From the NCBI GenBank assembly GCA_036675505.1, contig JAKFEW010000028.1:1-10078 (forward strand): a stretch of 10,078 bases of DNA. Direction: 5' to 3'. Positions 1-5,802 of the stretch are shown piece after piece. The stretch is from JAKFEW01 sp036675505. GTDB lineage: Bacteria > Cyanobacteriota > Sericytochromatia > S15B-MN24 > JAQBPE01. The notes under the pieces are model-generated. The model saw nothing but the letters and a program-made list of their open reading frames with translations, searched no databases and was not told the DNA's origin. A program made the position numbers and the translations under genes. Position 1 is the stretch's first letter, and every line of letters begins with the position of its first letter.

Positions 1-1
1 C

Positions 2-217
2 ATCCCGGTCGTGGGCTGGCTCGTCAATTATTTGGTCAACCCGATCTACGCGGTCAAACTGCCCAACGGCGCCACGGCCTACAGGCTGAAGAAGCGGCCG
101 TCGATCTTCGAGCGCGCCTTCGAGCTTGAACAGCTGACGCCGCTGGGCAAGGACGACCAGGACCGCGCGATCCTCGGCCTGCTGATGATGGTGCTCCTGG
201 AGCGCTCGCGCGGCTAG
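2..217 (+). CDS. 3' end of an unknown protein (partial, cut by window edge)
   Basis: The reading frame is open from the first bases of the window and ends at TAG 215-217, so only the last 71 residues are visible. An in-frame GTG at 11 is probably internal, because the frame continues upstream without a stop and no ribosome binding site can be seen in front of it. The visible part begins with a hydrophobic stretch (VVGWLVNYLVNPIYAV) that could be the end of a membrane helix. A mixed-charge, helix-prone tail follows and ends in LLERSRG. I do not recognise the family. The next gene (248-748) converges on it with only 30 bases between. The reality of the frame is supported by its codon pattern and by the lack of a better frame on either strand. 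Confidence 0.6.
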   Translation: MPVVGWLVNYLVNPIYAVKLPNGATAYRLKKRPSIFERAFELEQLTPLGKDDQDRAILGLLMMVLLERSRG

Positions 218-228
218 GCGGCGCTAGC
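213..228 (+). terminator. Small hairpin between convergent genes, weak terminator candidate
   Basis: GCTAG and CTAGC form a perfect 5-bp stem around a 6-base loop, and the stem overlaps the TAG stop of the partial gene. No T-tract follows, only TACTTTGG. The position between convergent genes is right, but the stem is too short to be convincing. Confidence 0.15.
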
Positions 229-247
229 TACTTTGGAATGCCGCGCG

Positions 248-748
248 CTACGGCGGCGGCGGCCCGCACTCGACCGGTGGCGTCGGCCGGTACAGCACCA
301 GCCGCGCCAGCCGGACGGGCTGGCCGTCATGCGTGCCCACGAGGTGGCCGGTGGCGGTTTCGAAGGTCAGGTCGTAGGTGGTTGCCTTGGGCGACGGCCT
401 CTCCCACGCGGTGATCATCCCTGGTGACATATCCGGCTGGCTCCAGCCGCTCAGGCGCAGGCGGCGCCCTTCGAGGGCGCCTTGAAGCCGCTCCGCATGG
501 AGCCAATGCAACGCCGGCCCGCCGTGGTAGACCTGGAGGGCCTTCACGCGGTAATTGCCGGGTCCGGTGCGGGTAAACGTGTAGCCGACGTAGTTCGGCC
601 AGCAATCCAGGATTCGCACCGGGCCCGGGCTCGCATCGGGCTTCGACGCCCAGTCCCCCTCGAGGCCCACCGTGCGCTTCGAGGCGGGGGCGGCGATGGC
701 AACGGCGACGGCGACCGAGGCGGTGAGAGCAGCGAGGTAGGGGATCAT
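248..748 (-). CDS. Exported hypothetical protein, 166 aa
   Basis: The first 22 residues (MIPYLAALTASVAVAVAIAAPA) form a typical Sec signal peptide with an AxA-like cleavage site near residues 20-22, so the mature protein should lie in the periplasm or outside. The mature part opens with GLEGDWAS, a start common in lipocalin-like beta-sandwich proteins. It is rich in Trp, Tyr, Gly and Pro and has two cysteines (C49 and C161) that could form a disulfide. The C-terminus is a run of prolines. I do not recognise a named family. ATG 746-748 has no clear Shine-Dalgarno, but a TATGAT hexamer lies 8 bases upstream, so the message may be nearly leaderless. It diverges from the membrane protein gene at 903. 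Overlapping frames on both strands have less natural composition. Confidence 0.7.
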   Translation of the reverse strand: MIPYLAALTASVAVAVAIAAPASKRTVGLEGDWASKPDASPGPVRILDCWPNYVGYTFTRTGPGNYRVKALQVYHGGPALHWLHAERLQGALEGRRLRLSGWSQPDMSPGMITAWERPSPKATTYDLTFETATGHLVGTHDGQPVRLARLVLYRPTPPVECGPPPP

Positions 749-756
749 ATAGAGCT

Positions 757-762
757 ATCATA
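757..762 (-). promoter_or_regulatory. Possible -10 box for the 248-748 gene
   Basis: On the minus strand TATGAT (5/6 to the TATAAT consensus) ends 8 bases before the ATG at 748. No good -35 hexamer is visible 16-18 bases further upstream. If the box is real, transcription would begin at or within a base or two of the start codon, which would explain the missing ribosome binding site. Confidence 0.3.
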
Positions 763-844
763 TCGTACGGCGGGCTTCACTCCCAGCCACGGCTGAGCAT
801 CCGCGTCGTTCCGCCCCTTCCAAGTTCATGGGTCGTCTGCTAAG

Positions 845-872
845 TTGATCGTGGCGCTGACACGCGTATGTC
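845..872 (+). promoter_or_regulatory. Possible promoter of the 903-1244 gene
   Basis: TTGATC (845-850) and TATGTC (867-872) are 16 bases apart, in the gap between divergent genes and 30 bases upstream of the next plus-strand start. The matches to the sigma-70 consensus are 4/6 and 3/6, so this is weak. Confidence 0.25.
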
Positions 873-902
873 GAAGCGAGCCAACAGACGGGAGCTGCGG
901 CC

Positions 903-1244
903 ATGAAATACATCGTCGGTCTAATCTTTTGCCTCTTCATGGGCATCACCGCTATCTCCTACGGCGTTGGCGCCGCCTATCCACCCATCAACCAAATCGC
1001 CCAACCGTTCGTCTGCGCGGGCGGCAAGTTGAATTATCAAACGATCGTCAGCCACCCTCGCCCCGGGAAGACTTACATCCAAACCTCCTGGACCTGCGTG
1101 GATTCGTCGGGAGCCAAGGCCCCCATCGACACGTTCACGATCGCCCTCTATGCCGGCAGCCTTTACGGGCTGGTGCTTTACGGGTTTTTGGCGGTCATGC
1201 TCTTGTTGGGTTCGCGCCGGCCTAAAGCCGCGCCAAAGGGTTGA
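903..1244 (+). CDS. Small two-helix membrane protein, 113 aa, unknown function
   Basis: ATG 903 is preceded by GGGAG at 890-894 with 8 bases between, a good ribosome binding site that settles the start. Residues 4-24 form a hydrophobic helix that may also act as a signal anchor. An extracytoplasmic loop of about 50 residues follows, with the motif PFVCAGGKL and two cysteines (C38 and C65) likely to be paired. Residues 77-102 form a second membrane helix, and the short tail (GSRRPKAAPKG) is positively charged, which places both ends in the cytoplasm. I know no function for this small family. The gene at 1408 lies on the same strand 163 bases downstream and encodes another two-helix protein, but nothing shows that they work together. 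A second frame across 1150-1400 is a shadow that runs into the next gene. Confidence 0.75.
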   Translation: MKYIVGLIFCLFMGITAISYGVGAAYPPINQIAQPFVCAGGKLNYQTIVSHPRPGKTYIQTSWTCVDSSGAKAPIDTFTIALYAGSLYGLVLYGFLAVMLLLGSRRPKAAPKG

Positions 1245-1352
1245 TTGCGGGCCGAGTGATCATGACGGCCGCAACGCGGCAGTCGAGGCGCACTGCGAGA
1301 TCATGTACCACCCGGACACCCGGGAGCAGGTCGTTCGGTGGGCTCCTGGAGG

Positions 1353-1358
1353 TATGAT
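1353..1358 (+). promoter_or_regulatory. Possible -10 box upstream of the 1408-1872 gene
   Basis: TATGAT lies 49 bases before ATG 1408. No convincing -35 hexamer lies 16-18 bases upstream of it. If it is the promoter, the in-frame ATGs at 1354 and 1357 fall inside the -10 box, which would rule them out as starts. Confidence 0.2.
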
Positions 1359-1407
1359 GGCGATACTGGCGCCCGGGAGCGTCGGTGGAGGGGAGCGGCG
1401 GAGCGCC

Positions 1408-1872
1408 ATGTCACGCACCGAAGACGGGAGATCCAGGTCTGACGTCGCCGGAACACCGTCCGCCGAGATGCCCCCTGTACGGTACGTCATGGCCATCGTC
1501 TTCGGGGCGTTCCTGTTCGTCGATCTGACACTGACCGGGGTGATGGCCGTGGGCATCTCGGCGGCGGCCGGCGAAGGCGTCGTGAGCGAGAAGATTTTCA
1601 AGCACGAGGGTAGCCCGTCCCTGAAGTTCGCGGACGGCAGGATCATCCCCGCCGTGGGCGCCTATTACGCGATCTCGAATGGGGACCACGTGAGGAAGGC
1701 GAAGGGTTCCCTGGTGTACGAGGTCAACGGCGAGCCGATCAACGCCCTTCTGCTGTACGTCCACGACCTCGTCGTGTTCACCGTGCCCATGGCATTGCTC
1801 GCGCCGGCCGCGCTGCTGATCGCGAGGCGTCTTACCGGACGCCGCCGAGAGCCCGACCGAATGGCTGGCTAA
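1408..1872 (+). CDS. Small membrane protein with a large extracytoplasmic loop, 154 aa
   Basis: Residues 25-54 form a membrane helix (VRYVMAIVFGAFLFVDL and on). Residues 55-112 form a polar, extracytoplasmic segment, and residues 113-139 form a second helix followed by an Arg-rich cytoplasmic tail. The frame is open back to 1150, but that stretch overlaps the preceding gene and looks unlike protein. I chose ATG 1408 because GGAG (1400-1403) and the stronger GGAGGGGAG (1387-1395) lie just upstream. ATG 1357, with GGAGG at 1348-1352, is a fair alternative and would give 171 residues. The loop segment FADGRIIPAVGAYYAISNGD is not a motif I know. The family is unrecognised. The downstream neighbour converges from the minus strand 69 bases later, with no clear terminator in the gap. 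Confidence 0.6.
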   Translation: MSRTEDGRSRSDVAGTPSAEMPPVRYVMAIVFGAFLFVDLTLTGVMAVGISAAAGEGVVSEKIFKHEGSPSLKFADGRIIPAVGAYYAISNGDHVRKAKGSLVYEVNGEPINALLLYVHDLVVFTVPMALLAPAALLIARRLTGRRREPDRMAG

Positions 1873-1941
1873 GCCAAGATTTCGAGGCCAGGTTTCTGCA
1901 CAACGGCGAGCAACTCGAGCGCGGCGCCAGCCCCCCAGCCG

Positions 1942-2628
1942 TCAGTCCCCCCACTCCGTGCCCATCACCCAGTCGCCGCGCCCGGCGGCGCCTTCCAGGA
2001 AGGCCAACAGGTCGTCGAGCTTGGGCTCGAGGTCGTCGTCGACGTCGAGCGCTGCGCGGGCGAGGCGCGGCATCAGACCGCTCTCGCGGATCGCCACGAC
2101 GAGGTCGGCCAGCCGGTCAGGCGCGATCAGCCCGTGCCCCATGTCCTCGTACGTCATCTCGAGCCAGGGTGGCATCGGCGTGTCGATCCGTTTCGGGGGG
2201 ACGCCCATGGCCGGCTGGACGATCGCGAGCAAGCGATGCCAGGCCAGGGCCATGGCCGGCGTGAAGGGATCCTCCTCGTCCTCGTCGGTCCCTTCCGCCA
2301 GGTCCGGGACAGCCGTTCCATTGACGAGGTCCATGAACATGTTGTCCCACGCGGGATCCCAGCTCGCGCGGCAGCAGTCCGCGAGCAGGGCGTTGAAGAG
2401 CACACGGCTCAGCTCGACCCACTTGATCCCTTTGCCGACCAGCGCGCGCCCGCCATCGATCCGCGGCACGACCGCGTCACCCAGGTAGAAGTCCACGGGC
2501 TGGCTCGACGGCTTGTGGGCGATCGCGCGCTCGACGAGCTCGCGCCAGCGGTCTTCCGGCACGCTCTCGCCGATCGGCGCGAAGTCCCGCTCGTAGCACG
2601 CGGCATCGAGGGCGTAGAAGGTGGTCAA
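1942..2628 (-). CDS. Acidic cytosolic protein, 228 aa, unknown family, TTG start
   Basis: The frame starts at TTG 2626-2628. An in-frame TGA lies a few codons upstream, no other initiator lies between, and GGAG lies 9 bases before the TTG, so the unusual start is well supported. There is no signal peptide and no membrane helix. The protein is acidic, with a run of Asp/Glu at residues 114-120 (TDEDEED) and again at 196-206, and is Trp-rich (WDPAWDNMF at 90-98). The features resemble small globular orphan proteins found as single genes in large genomes, including some immunity-like families, but I cannot assign it to any. Its upstream region is a copy of the promoter module in front of the 7422-7961 gene, which may drive it. 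A 25-codon leader ORF ends on the TTG, so its translation is probably coupled. Confidence 0.7.
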   Translation of the reverse strand: MTTFYALDAACYERDFAPIGESVPEDRWRELVERAIAHKPSSQPVDFYLGDAVVPRIDGGRALVGKGIKWVELSRVLFNALLADCCRASWDPAWDNMFMDLVNGTAVPDLAEGTDEDEEDPFTPAMALAWHRLLAIVQPAMGVPPKRIDTPMPPWLEMTYEDMGHGLIAPDRLADLVVAIRESGLMPRLARAALDVDDDLEPKLDDLLAFLEGAAGRGDWVMGTEWGD

Positions 2629-2702
2629 GGTCTTGAACTCCGTCTCGATCGGGCCTCAGTCGCCGTCCGATATACCCGCCGCGGGGGCATCTTCAGCTGC
2701 AT
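2625..2702 (-). CDS. 25-codon leader ORF created by the duplicated promoter module
   Basis: ATG 2700-2702 is preceded by AGAGGA with a 7-base spacer, the same ribosome binding site used by the gene at 7961. Its first seven codons (MQLKMPP) are identical in protein sequence to the start of that gene. After that the frame leaves the duplicated segment, reads an Arg/Ser-rich tail and stops at TGA 2625-2627. The TGA overlaps the TTG start of the 228-aa gene as TTGA. The ORF is probably a by-product of the duplication rather than a functional peptide, but ribosomes that load on its good site would end exactly at the next start codon. Confidence 0.35.
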   Translation of the reverse strand: MQLKMPPRRVYRTATEARSRRSSRP

Positions 2703-2789
2703 CGAGCGGTCCTCTGGTTCAAGGGCTTGCTAGCGGCAGGCCAACCATGATCCCACCTACCCCGACGATGTGGCAAAACTAGTGAAAAT
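2681..2789. repeat. Promoter-module repeat, copy A (decayed operator)
   Basis: This segment matches 7940-8060 in the same orientation with about 99 identical and 10 differing bases by eye, one 1-base gap and one 11-base gap. It carries the first seven codons, the start and RBS of the 7422-7961 gene and its promoter elements, plus the left part of the BlaI-type operator. A 21-base core around 2746-2766 is identical in both copies. The 11-base gap equals one unit of a direct repeat (GGCAAAAC twice) present in copy B, so copy A lost a unit or copy B gained one. The palindrome is broken here: the left arm reads AAACTAGTG and the right arm has decayed. Confidence 0.9.
2747..2776 (-). promoter_or_regulatory. 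Possible promoter for the 1942-2628 gene (copy A of the module)
   Basis: On the minus strand TTGCCA (plus 2771-2776, 5/6 to the -35 consensus) and GATCAT (plus 2747-2752, 4/6 to the -10) are 18 bases apart. The same pair with the same spacing occurs in copy B, upstream of the 7961 start. That conservation is the main support. Confidence 0.4.
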
Positions 2790-3645
2790 GAACACGGGGG
2801 CTTCTTCCGCGCGGCGCGCGCGTCGTAGCGGATCCAGGACTTCGGTGCGCTCGGGCGCGTGTACGGACCGTGACCGCCAGCAAGGCCAGCGGGAGCGAGA
2901 AGCCAAACGCGAGCGGCGCCAGCACCCACGCGGTCACGCCCGCCAGGCCCCAGAGCGCCGCCGGAAACACCATCAAGGCCGCCATCCCGACGGCTTCCCG
3001 ACCAGGTCCGCCGATCGCCCGGGTGAAGCCGGCACTGCCGCCCGCGAGCGCGAGGGCAGCACCGGCGAAGATCATGGGGCCACGCGGCTCCCCGTGCACG
3101 AGCACGACCAGGAGCACGATCGCGAGGCCCGCCAGCAGGCTCGCCGCGCCAAGCCCCGCGGCCGCCGGGTGGTACGACGGCGACCTCGCCACCGCCTGCG
3201 AGCCTTCCGCGCCATCCGCCGGCCCGTCGCCTGGGCCCGCCGTGGGTAAGGGCGCCGGGCGGGCGCCGCACGCGCGCAGGAGCATCAGGCAGCCGGCCAT
3301 CGCCAGAAGGGTCGGGAATGCCGTGGCCACGAGTGCAGCTGGATCCCCTCGCTCACCGCCCAGCTGGACCATCCCGGCGACGGCCGCGAGCGAGACATGC
3401 ACGCACAAGGCGGCGCTCAGGACGAGGACGGGCGAGCCGCCCCGCGCCGCGAGCCGCCGCGCCACAGGCCCCAACGTCCCGAGCAGGGCGGCGCTGAGCG
3501 CGAGTGGCACGAGCCCACACCAAAACCAAGAAATGGCCTCCGGCCACGGCATCTCCGCGAGCACCCCGGCCGTGGCCATCTGGCAGCCCAGCCCCGCCAG
3601 GCTTGCGCCCCCGGCCATGGCGCCGAGATCGCGCGCGCGGCTCAT
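2779..3645 (-). CDS. Multi-pass membrane protein, 288 aa, second gene of a pair
   Basis: ATG 3643-3645 overlaps the TGA of the upstream gene as ATGA, so the two are almost certainly co-translated. The frame is open further upstream, but that part is the shadow of the preceding gene. About seven or eight hydrophobic helices are visible, roughly at residues 8-30, 40-60, 72-95, 103-124, 160-183, 188-206, 218-240 and 242-260. A Pro/Gly/Ala-rich linker at 126-158 separates two halves of four helices each. No catalytic or transport motif is recognisable. The last ~28 residues are Arg/Ser-rich and low in complexity. Its TAG stop lies inside the copied promoter module, so the original 3' end may have been replaced when that module arrived or decayed. 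Confidence 0.65.
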   Translation of the reverse strand: MSRARDLGAMAGGASLAGLGCQMATAGVLAEMPWPEAISWFWCGLVPLALSAALLGTLGPVARRLAARGGSPVLVLSAALCVHVSLAAVAGMVQLGGERGDPAALVATAFPTLLAMAGCLMLLRACGARPAPLPTAGPGDGPADGAEGSQAVARSPSYHPAAAGLGAASLLAGLAIVLLVVLVHGEPRGPMIFAGAALALAGGSAGFTRAIGGPGREAVGMAALMVFPAALWGLAGVTAWVLAPLAFGFSLPLALLAVTVRTRARAHRSPGSATTRAPRGRSPRVHFH

Positions 3646-4472
3646 CGATCCGGCCCCGAGGTGACCGCCCGCACCGGGCCGGGCTCGGCCGCCGGATCGG
3701 GCAGCGGCGGAGGCGGGGTCGGCCTCACGGCGCGCCGGAATGCCTGGCCGACGTCCCAGCACCCCTGGCCGACGATCCACAAGAGGAGCAACGCCCCAGG
3801 CCAGGCGATCGGCGTCGAGAACAGCGCGATTGCCGTGACCGCCGCCGCGAACGCGCTCACCCATAGCGCCGCCAGCGCCTTCTCCAGCGCCTCGCGCCAG
3901 GCGTCCGCGATCGGCCAGGCCAAGCGTACGAGCAGGCCGCCGGCCGTGACCAGGCCAACCCCGATCGCCAAGGCGGCCGCAGGCGCGCCCTCCCGGTGGG
4001 CCGCCATCAGGGCGGCGACGGCGAATGCCGCCAGGGCCGCGCTCACGACGACCAGCCCGCCCAACAACCTCGCCGGCCGGATCCCGCGCGCCACCAGGGC
4101 CCGCTCGATCGGCGCGAGGGCGCCGGCGAGGCCTGCTCCCGCCACGACCATTGGGAGGCCGACGAGCAGGAAGACGACCCGGCCCATAGGCGGCGAGGCG
4201 GGGTTGAGCGCCGGCAGCACGGCGAGGAGCGGCAGGCCCCCCAGGCCCGCGACGACCCCACCGACCAAGACCCTGACGGCGTCGGCCCGCGGGAAGAGCC
4301 GGTCGAGACCGGCCAGCCACATGCCCGCGAGCGCGACCCCCGCCCCGAAGTACGCCATGAACCAGCGCGACGGATCGCCGGCCGGCACACCGCCCACGAA
4401 GGCGATGCCATAAAGGACCAGGCCGAAAGCGACCACGGCGGGCCCGAAGAGCCGATGCTCCTGACCGTTCAC
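3642..4472 (-). CDS. Multi-pass membrane protein, 276 aa, first gene of a pair
   Basis: The start is GTG 4470-4472 with GGGAGGG just upstream (3-4 bases of spacing). The ATG two bases further upstream is out of frame and is followed at once by TGA. About eight hydrophobic helices are visible, near residues 8-28, 37-55, 66-87, 97-119, 136-157, 165-185, 199-219 and 222-238. A Pro-rich cytoplasmic tail (PTPPPPLPDP at 251-260) follows. Charged residues are confined to short loops. I do not recognise the family and see no transporter or enzyme signature. The gene overlaps the next one by 4 bases (ATGA). The two products have similar size and layout, so a paired or heteromeric membrane complex is a reasonable inference. 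Long plus-strand open frames across this region are shadows caused by high GC. Confidence 0.7.
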   Translation of the reverse strand: MNGQEHRLFGPAVVAFGLVLYGIAFVGGVPAGDPSRWFMAYFGAGVALAGMWLAGLDRLFPRADAVRVLVGGVVAGLGGLPLLAVLPALNPASPPMGRVVFLLVGLPMVVAGAGLAGALAPIERALVARGIRPARLLGGLVVVSAALAAFAVAALMAAHREGAPAAALAIGVGLVTAGGLLVRLAWPIADAWREALEKALAALWVSAFAAAVTAIALFSTPIAWPGALLLLWIVGQGCWDVGQAFRRAVRPTPPPPLPDPAAEPGPVRAVTSGPDR

Positions 4473-4502
4473 ATGCCCTCCCGGCGGCGTCCCCCTTCCG
4501 CG

Positions 4503-4508
4503 GTTATA
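4503..4508 (-). promoter_or_regulatory. Possible -10 box for the 4472-2779 gene pair
   Basis: TATAAC on the minus strand (5/6 to consensus) lies 30 bases upstream of the GTG start, in an otherwise very GC-rich gap. No good -35 hexamer lies at the usual distance. Confidence 0.3.
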
Positions 4509-4645
4509 CCCGCGACCCGGCTCACAACGCCCGCAACGGCTCGCCGGCCGAGCCTCCCGCGCTCGCGTCCATGCGATGCCGGCGCAGGGCGCTCCGACCT
4601 CGATGACCCGCGTCGTGCCCGTGAGGAGACCTCATGGCCCTTATT

Positions 4646-5152
4646 CTATGGCGAGACTGGCCGTTTGTGACGCTGGAACCGCAGGCGTCGCCCGCTTTCC
4701 GGGTTCGCCAGCGCCAAGCCTCCCGCGATTTCCAGCCGTGGGGCGAAACTCCCATCGGCAGCCGCGGGCCCGAAGTTGACGGTCGCGAACGCGCGGGCGT
4801 CCTCGGCCAATGGCCTGCGCGGCGTCAGTACGAGGCGATCGCCAGCGATTCGAAATGTGCCGAGGATGCCGATATCGCGCTGGACGGCCTTCACGGCATC
4901 GCCTTTCGGGCCGGTCAAGCGCTTCTCGATCATTTCTGTCGACGCCGCCGAGAAGAGGTTTCCGTCCTCGAACGTCATCATGAACCTCCACCTGGAATCT
5001 CGGCTGACGCGCTCGCCATCCTCGACGCCGACCAGGACCCATACACCTCGGAGATGACTTTCCATGGGGCTTCCAGCCTTCGAACCAGTGCTCGACCAGG
5101 CAAGCACTATGAGCAACGCCGCGCCGATACCGCGACGACCACCGACCTTCAT
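4646..5152 (-). CDS. Secreted lipocalin/TIGR03067-like protein, 168 aa
   Basis: ATG 5150-5152 is chosen because GGAGG lies 8 bases upstream and because it places a signal peptide at the N-terminus: MKVGGRRGIG, a hydrophobic core (AALLIVLAW), then STGSKA before a likely cleavage near residue 26. An in-frame GTG at 5173 would add seven residues but has the poorer site. The mature part begins LRGVWVLVGVEDGERV, the pattern of small beta-barrel domains such as lipocalin-like and TIGR03067 proteins. Further beta-strand-like segments follow (RWRFMMTFEDGNLFSA, GTFRIAGDRLVLT, RRLRFQRHK). The fold is inferred from pattern only, and no ligand can be predicted. The gene stands alone: its 3' neighbour is 173 bases away, and the toxin-antitoxin remnant lies 80 bases upstream on the same strand. 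Confidence 0.65.
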   Translation of the reverse strand: MKVGGRRGIGAALLIVLAWSSTGSKAGSPMESHLRGVWVLVGVEDGERVSRDSRWRFMMTFEDGNLFSAASTEMIEKRLTGPKGDAVKAVQRDIGILGTFRIAGDRLVLTPRRPLAEDARAFATVNFGPAAADGSFAPRLEIAGGLALANPESGRRLRFQRHKRPVSP

Positions 5153-5231
5153 CCTCGAAACCTCCAAAAGCACCGTTCACGGCCTTCCGGCCAGCAGGGC
5201 TACATCAAGGTGGTGTCGTCCTTGCACCGCG

Positions 5232-5324
5232 TCAAGCGGCGAGCGCCAGCAGGTGTCCTTCCGCCGCGAGCTTCCTGTCCCGCGTCACGAGCGTCCCCTC
5301 CATGCAGCGTGCAGTTGCGACGAT
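5232..5324 (-). pseudogene. 3' remnant of a PIN-domain toxin gene (vapC-like)
   Basis: The frame reads IVATARCMEGTLVTRDRKL, then AAEGHLLALAA and TGA at 5232-5234. This matches the end of VapC-type PIN ribonucleases, where an ATA-x3-G-x-TLVTRD segment carries the last acidic active-site residue (here the Asp of TRD) before a final strand. Only about 30 codons of the usual 125-140 remain, and nothing upstream in this frame looks like the rest of a PIN domain. The segment is joined directly to, and out of frame with, the antitoxin gene. I infer one deletion that removed most of the toxin and the antitoxin tail. The remnant cannot encode an active nuclease. The assignment rests on motif similarity by eye. 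Confidence 0.55.
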
Positions 5325-5470
5325 GCCGGCGCCTCGTCGGCCGGCACCAGCTTGACGATGGGCTTGCCGTGCTTGGTGACGATCAGGGGCGTGCGCGTGG
5401 CGGTGACCTCGTCCATCAGCCGCAAGCACTCCTGCTTGAAGCGCCCAGCCTGGATCTCACGCGCTTCCAT
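5285..5470 (-). CDS. Phd/YefM-family antitoxin, probably truncated, 61 aa
   Basis: The protein MEAREIQAGRFKQECLRLMDEV, then TATRTPLIVTKHGKPIVKLVP, is a clear Phd/YefM antitoxin: an N-terminal DNA-binding and dimerisation domain with the GKPIVKLVP signature near residues 35-43. The start is ATG 5468-5470, because GGAGGAG at 5477-5483 lies 6 bases upstream. Two ATGs seven and five codons further upstream are in frame but have no site. In this family the signature is normally followed by a toxin-binding tail of some 25-35 residues. Here only about 18 follow, and the last dozen (SSQLHAAWRGRS) are read out of frame from toxin sequence. The DNA-binding half may still repress, but it has no toxin to neutralise here. 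Confidence 0.75.
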   Translation of the reverse strand: MEAREIQAGRFKQECLRLMDEVTATRTPLIVTKHGKPIVKLVPADEAPASSQLHAAWRGRS

Positions 5471-5802
5471 GGTTCGCTCCTCCATGTCCAATAGTCATGG
5501 CCATATTGTCGCACAGCGCTGCTATCACCTACAAACAGCGCCAGCTGTTCAGGCAGCAGAGTTCGAGCATCGCCCTGCCAGGCACCGCTAGAAATACTGC
5601 GCCCAATATCAACGTTTCTTTAATAAAGTGTACGCCGAGGCGGCGACAAGAGGAAGTCTGCCGGATTTCAAGCATCCGAATTTGCCACCGAACGCCGGTC
5701 CGGAGATCGAAGAACGGCCGCTCGGCTGGGTAGAACGGTTGAGTTGCCCGCATTCAGGCCGGGCGCGTTTCCCCATCAACACGGTAGAAAGGACGCGGAT
5801 CG
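5471..5802. other. Relatively AT-rich intergenic stretch with no supported gene
   Basis: This gap separates the antitoxin remnant from the lipoprotein gene. It is poorer in GC than its surroundings, most clearly at 5580-5635. The core ATGGCCAT (5497-5504) lies where an antitoxin autoregulatory operator would be expected, inside a loose CAATA/TATTG dyad at 5489-5508 that is not centred on it. The 11-base palindrome CTTTAATAAAG is at 5618-5628. A small hairpin (CGGAT/ATCCG, 5662-5678) is followed by AATTTG. Three overlapping open frames of 74-78 codons or more cross it. They have no ribosome binding site or recognisable sequence, and I treat them as chance. The base composition suggests foreign or decayed DNA. 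Confidence 0.4.

Noticed and set aside
3646..4320. N-terminal extension of the 288-aa membrane protein frame
   Set aside because: It overlaps the whole upstream gene and is Arg/Gly/Pro-rich. The ATGA overlap at 3642-3645 marks the real start.
3397..4413. 338-codon plus-strand open frame across the membrane-protein pair
   Set aside because: It is antisense, has the composition of a GC-driven shadow and lacks a ribosome binding site. The minus-strand frames have coherent membrane helices and overlapping starts and stops.
4538..4554. Hairpin GGCTCG/CGAGCC as a terminator downstream of the 4646-5152 gene
   Set aside because: It has a 6-base stem but no T-tract on either strand, and it lies about 90 bases past the stop codon.
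5489..5495. CAATAGT, a half-site of the putative BlaI operator, upstream of the antitoxin gene
   Set aside because: A given 7-mer is expected about once by chance on two strands of 10 kb, and there is no matching second arm.
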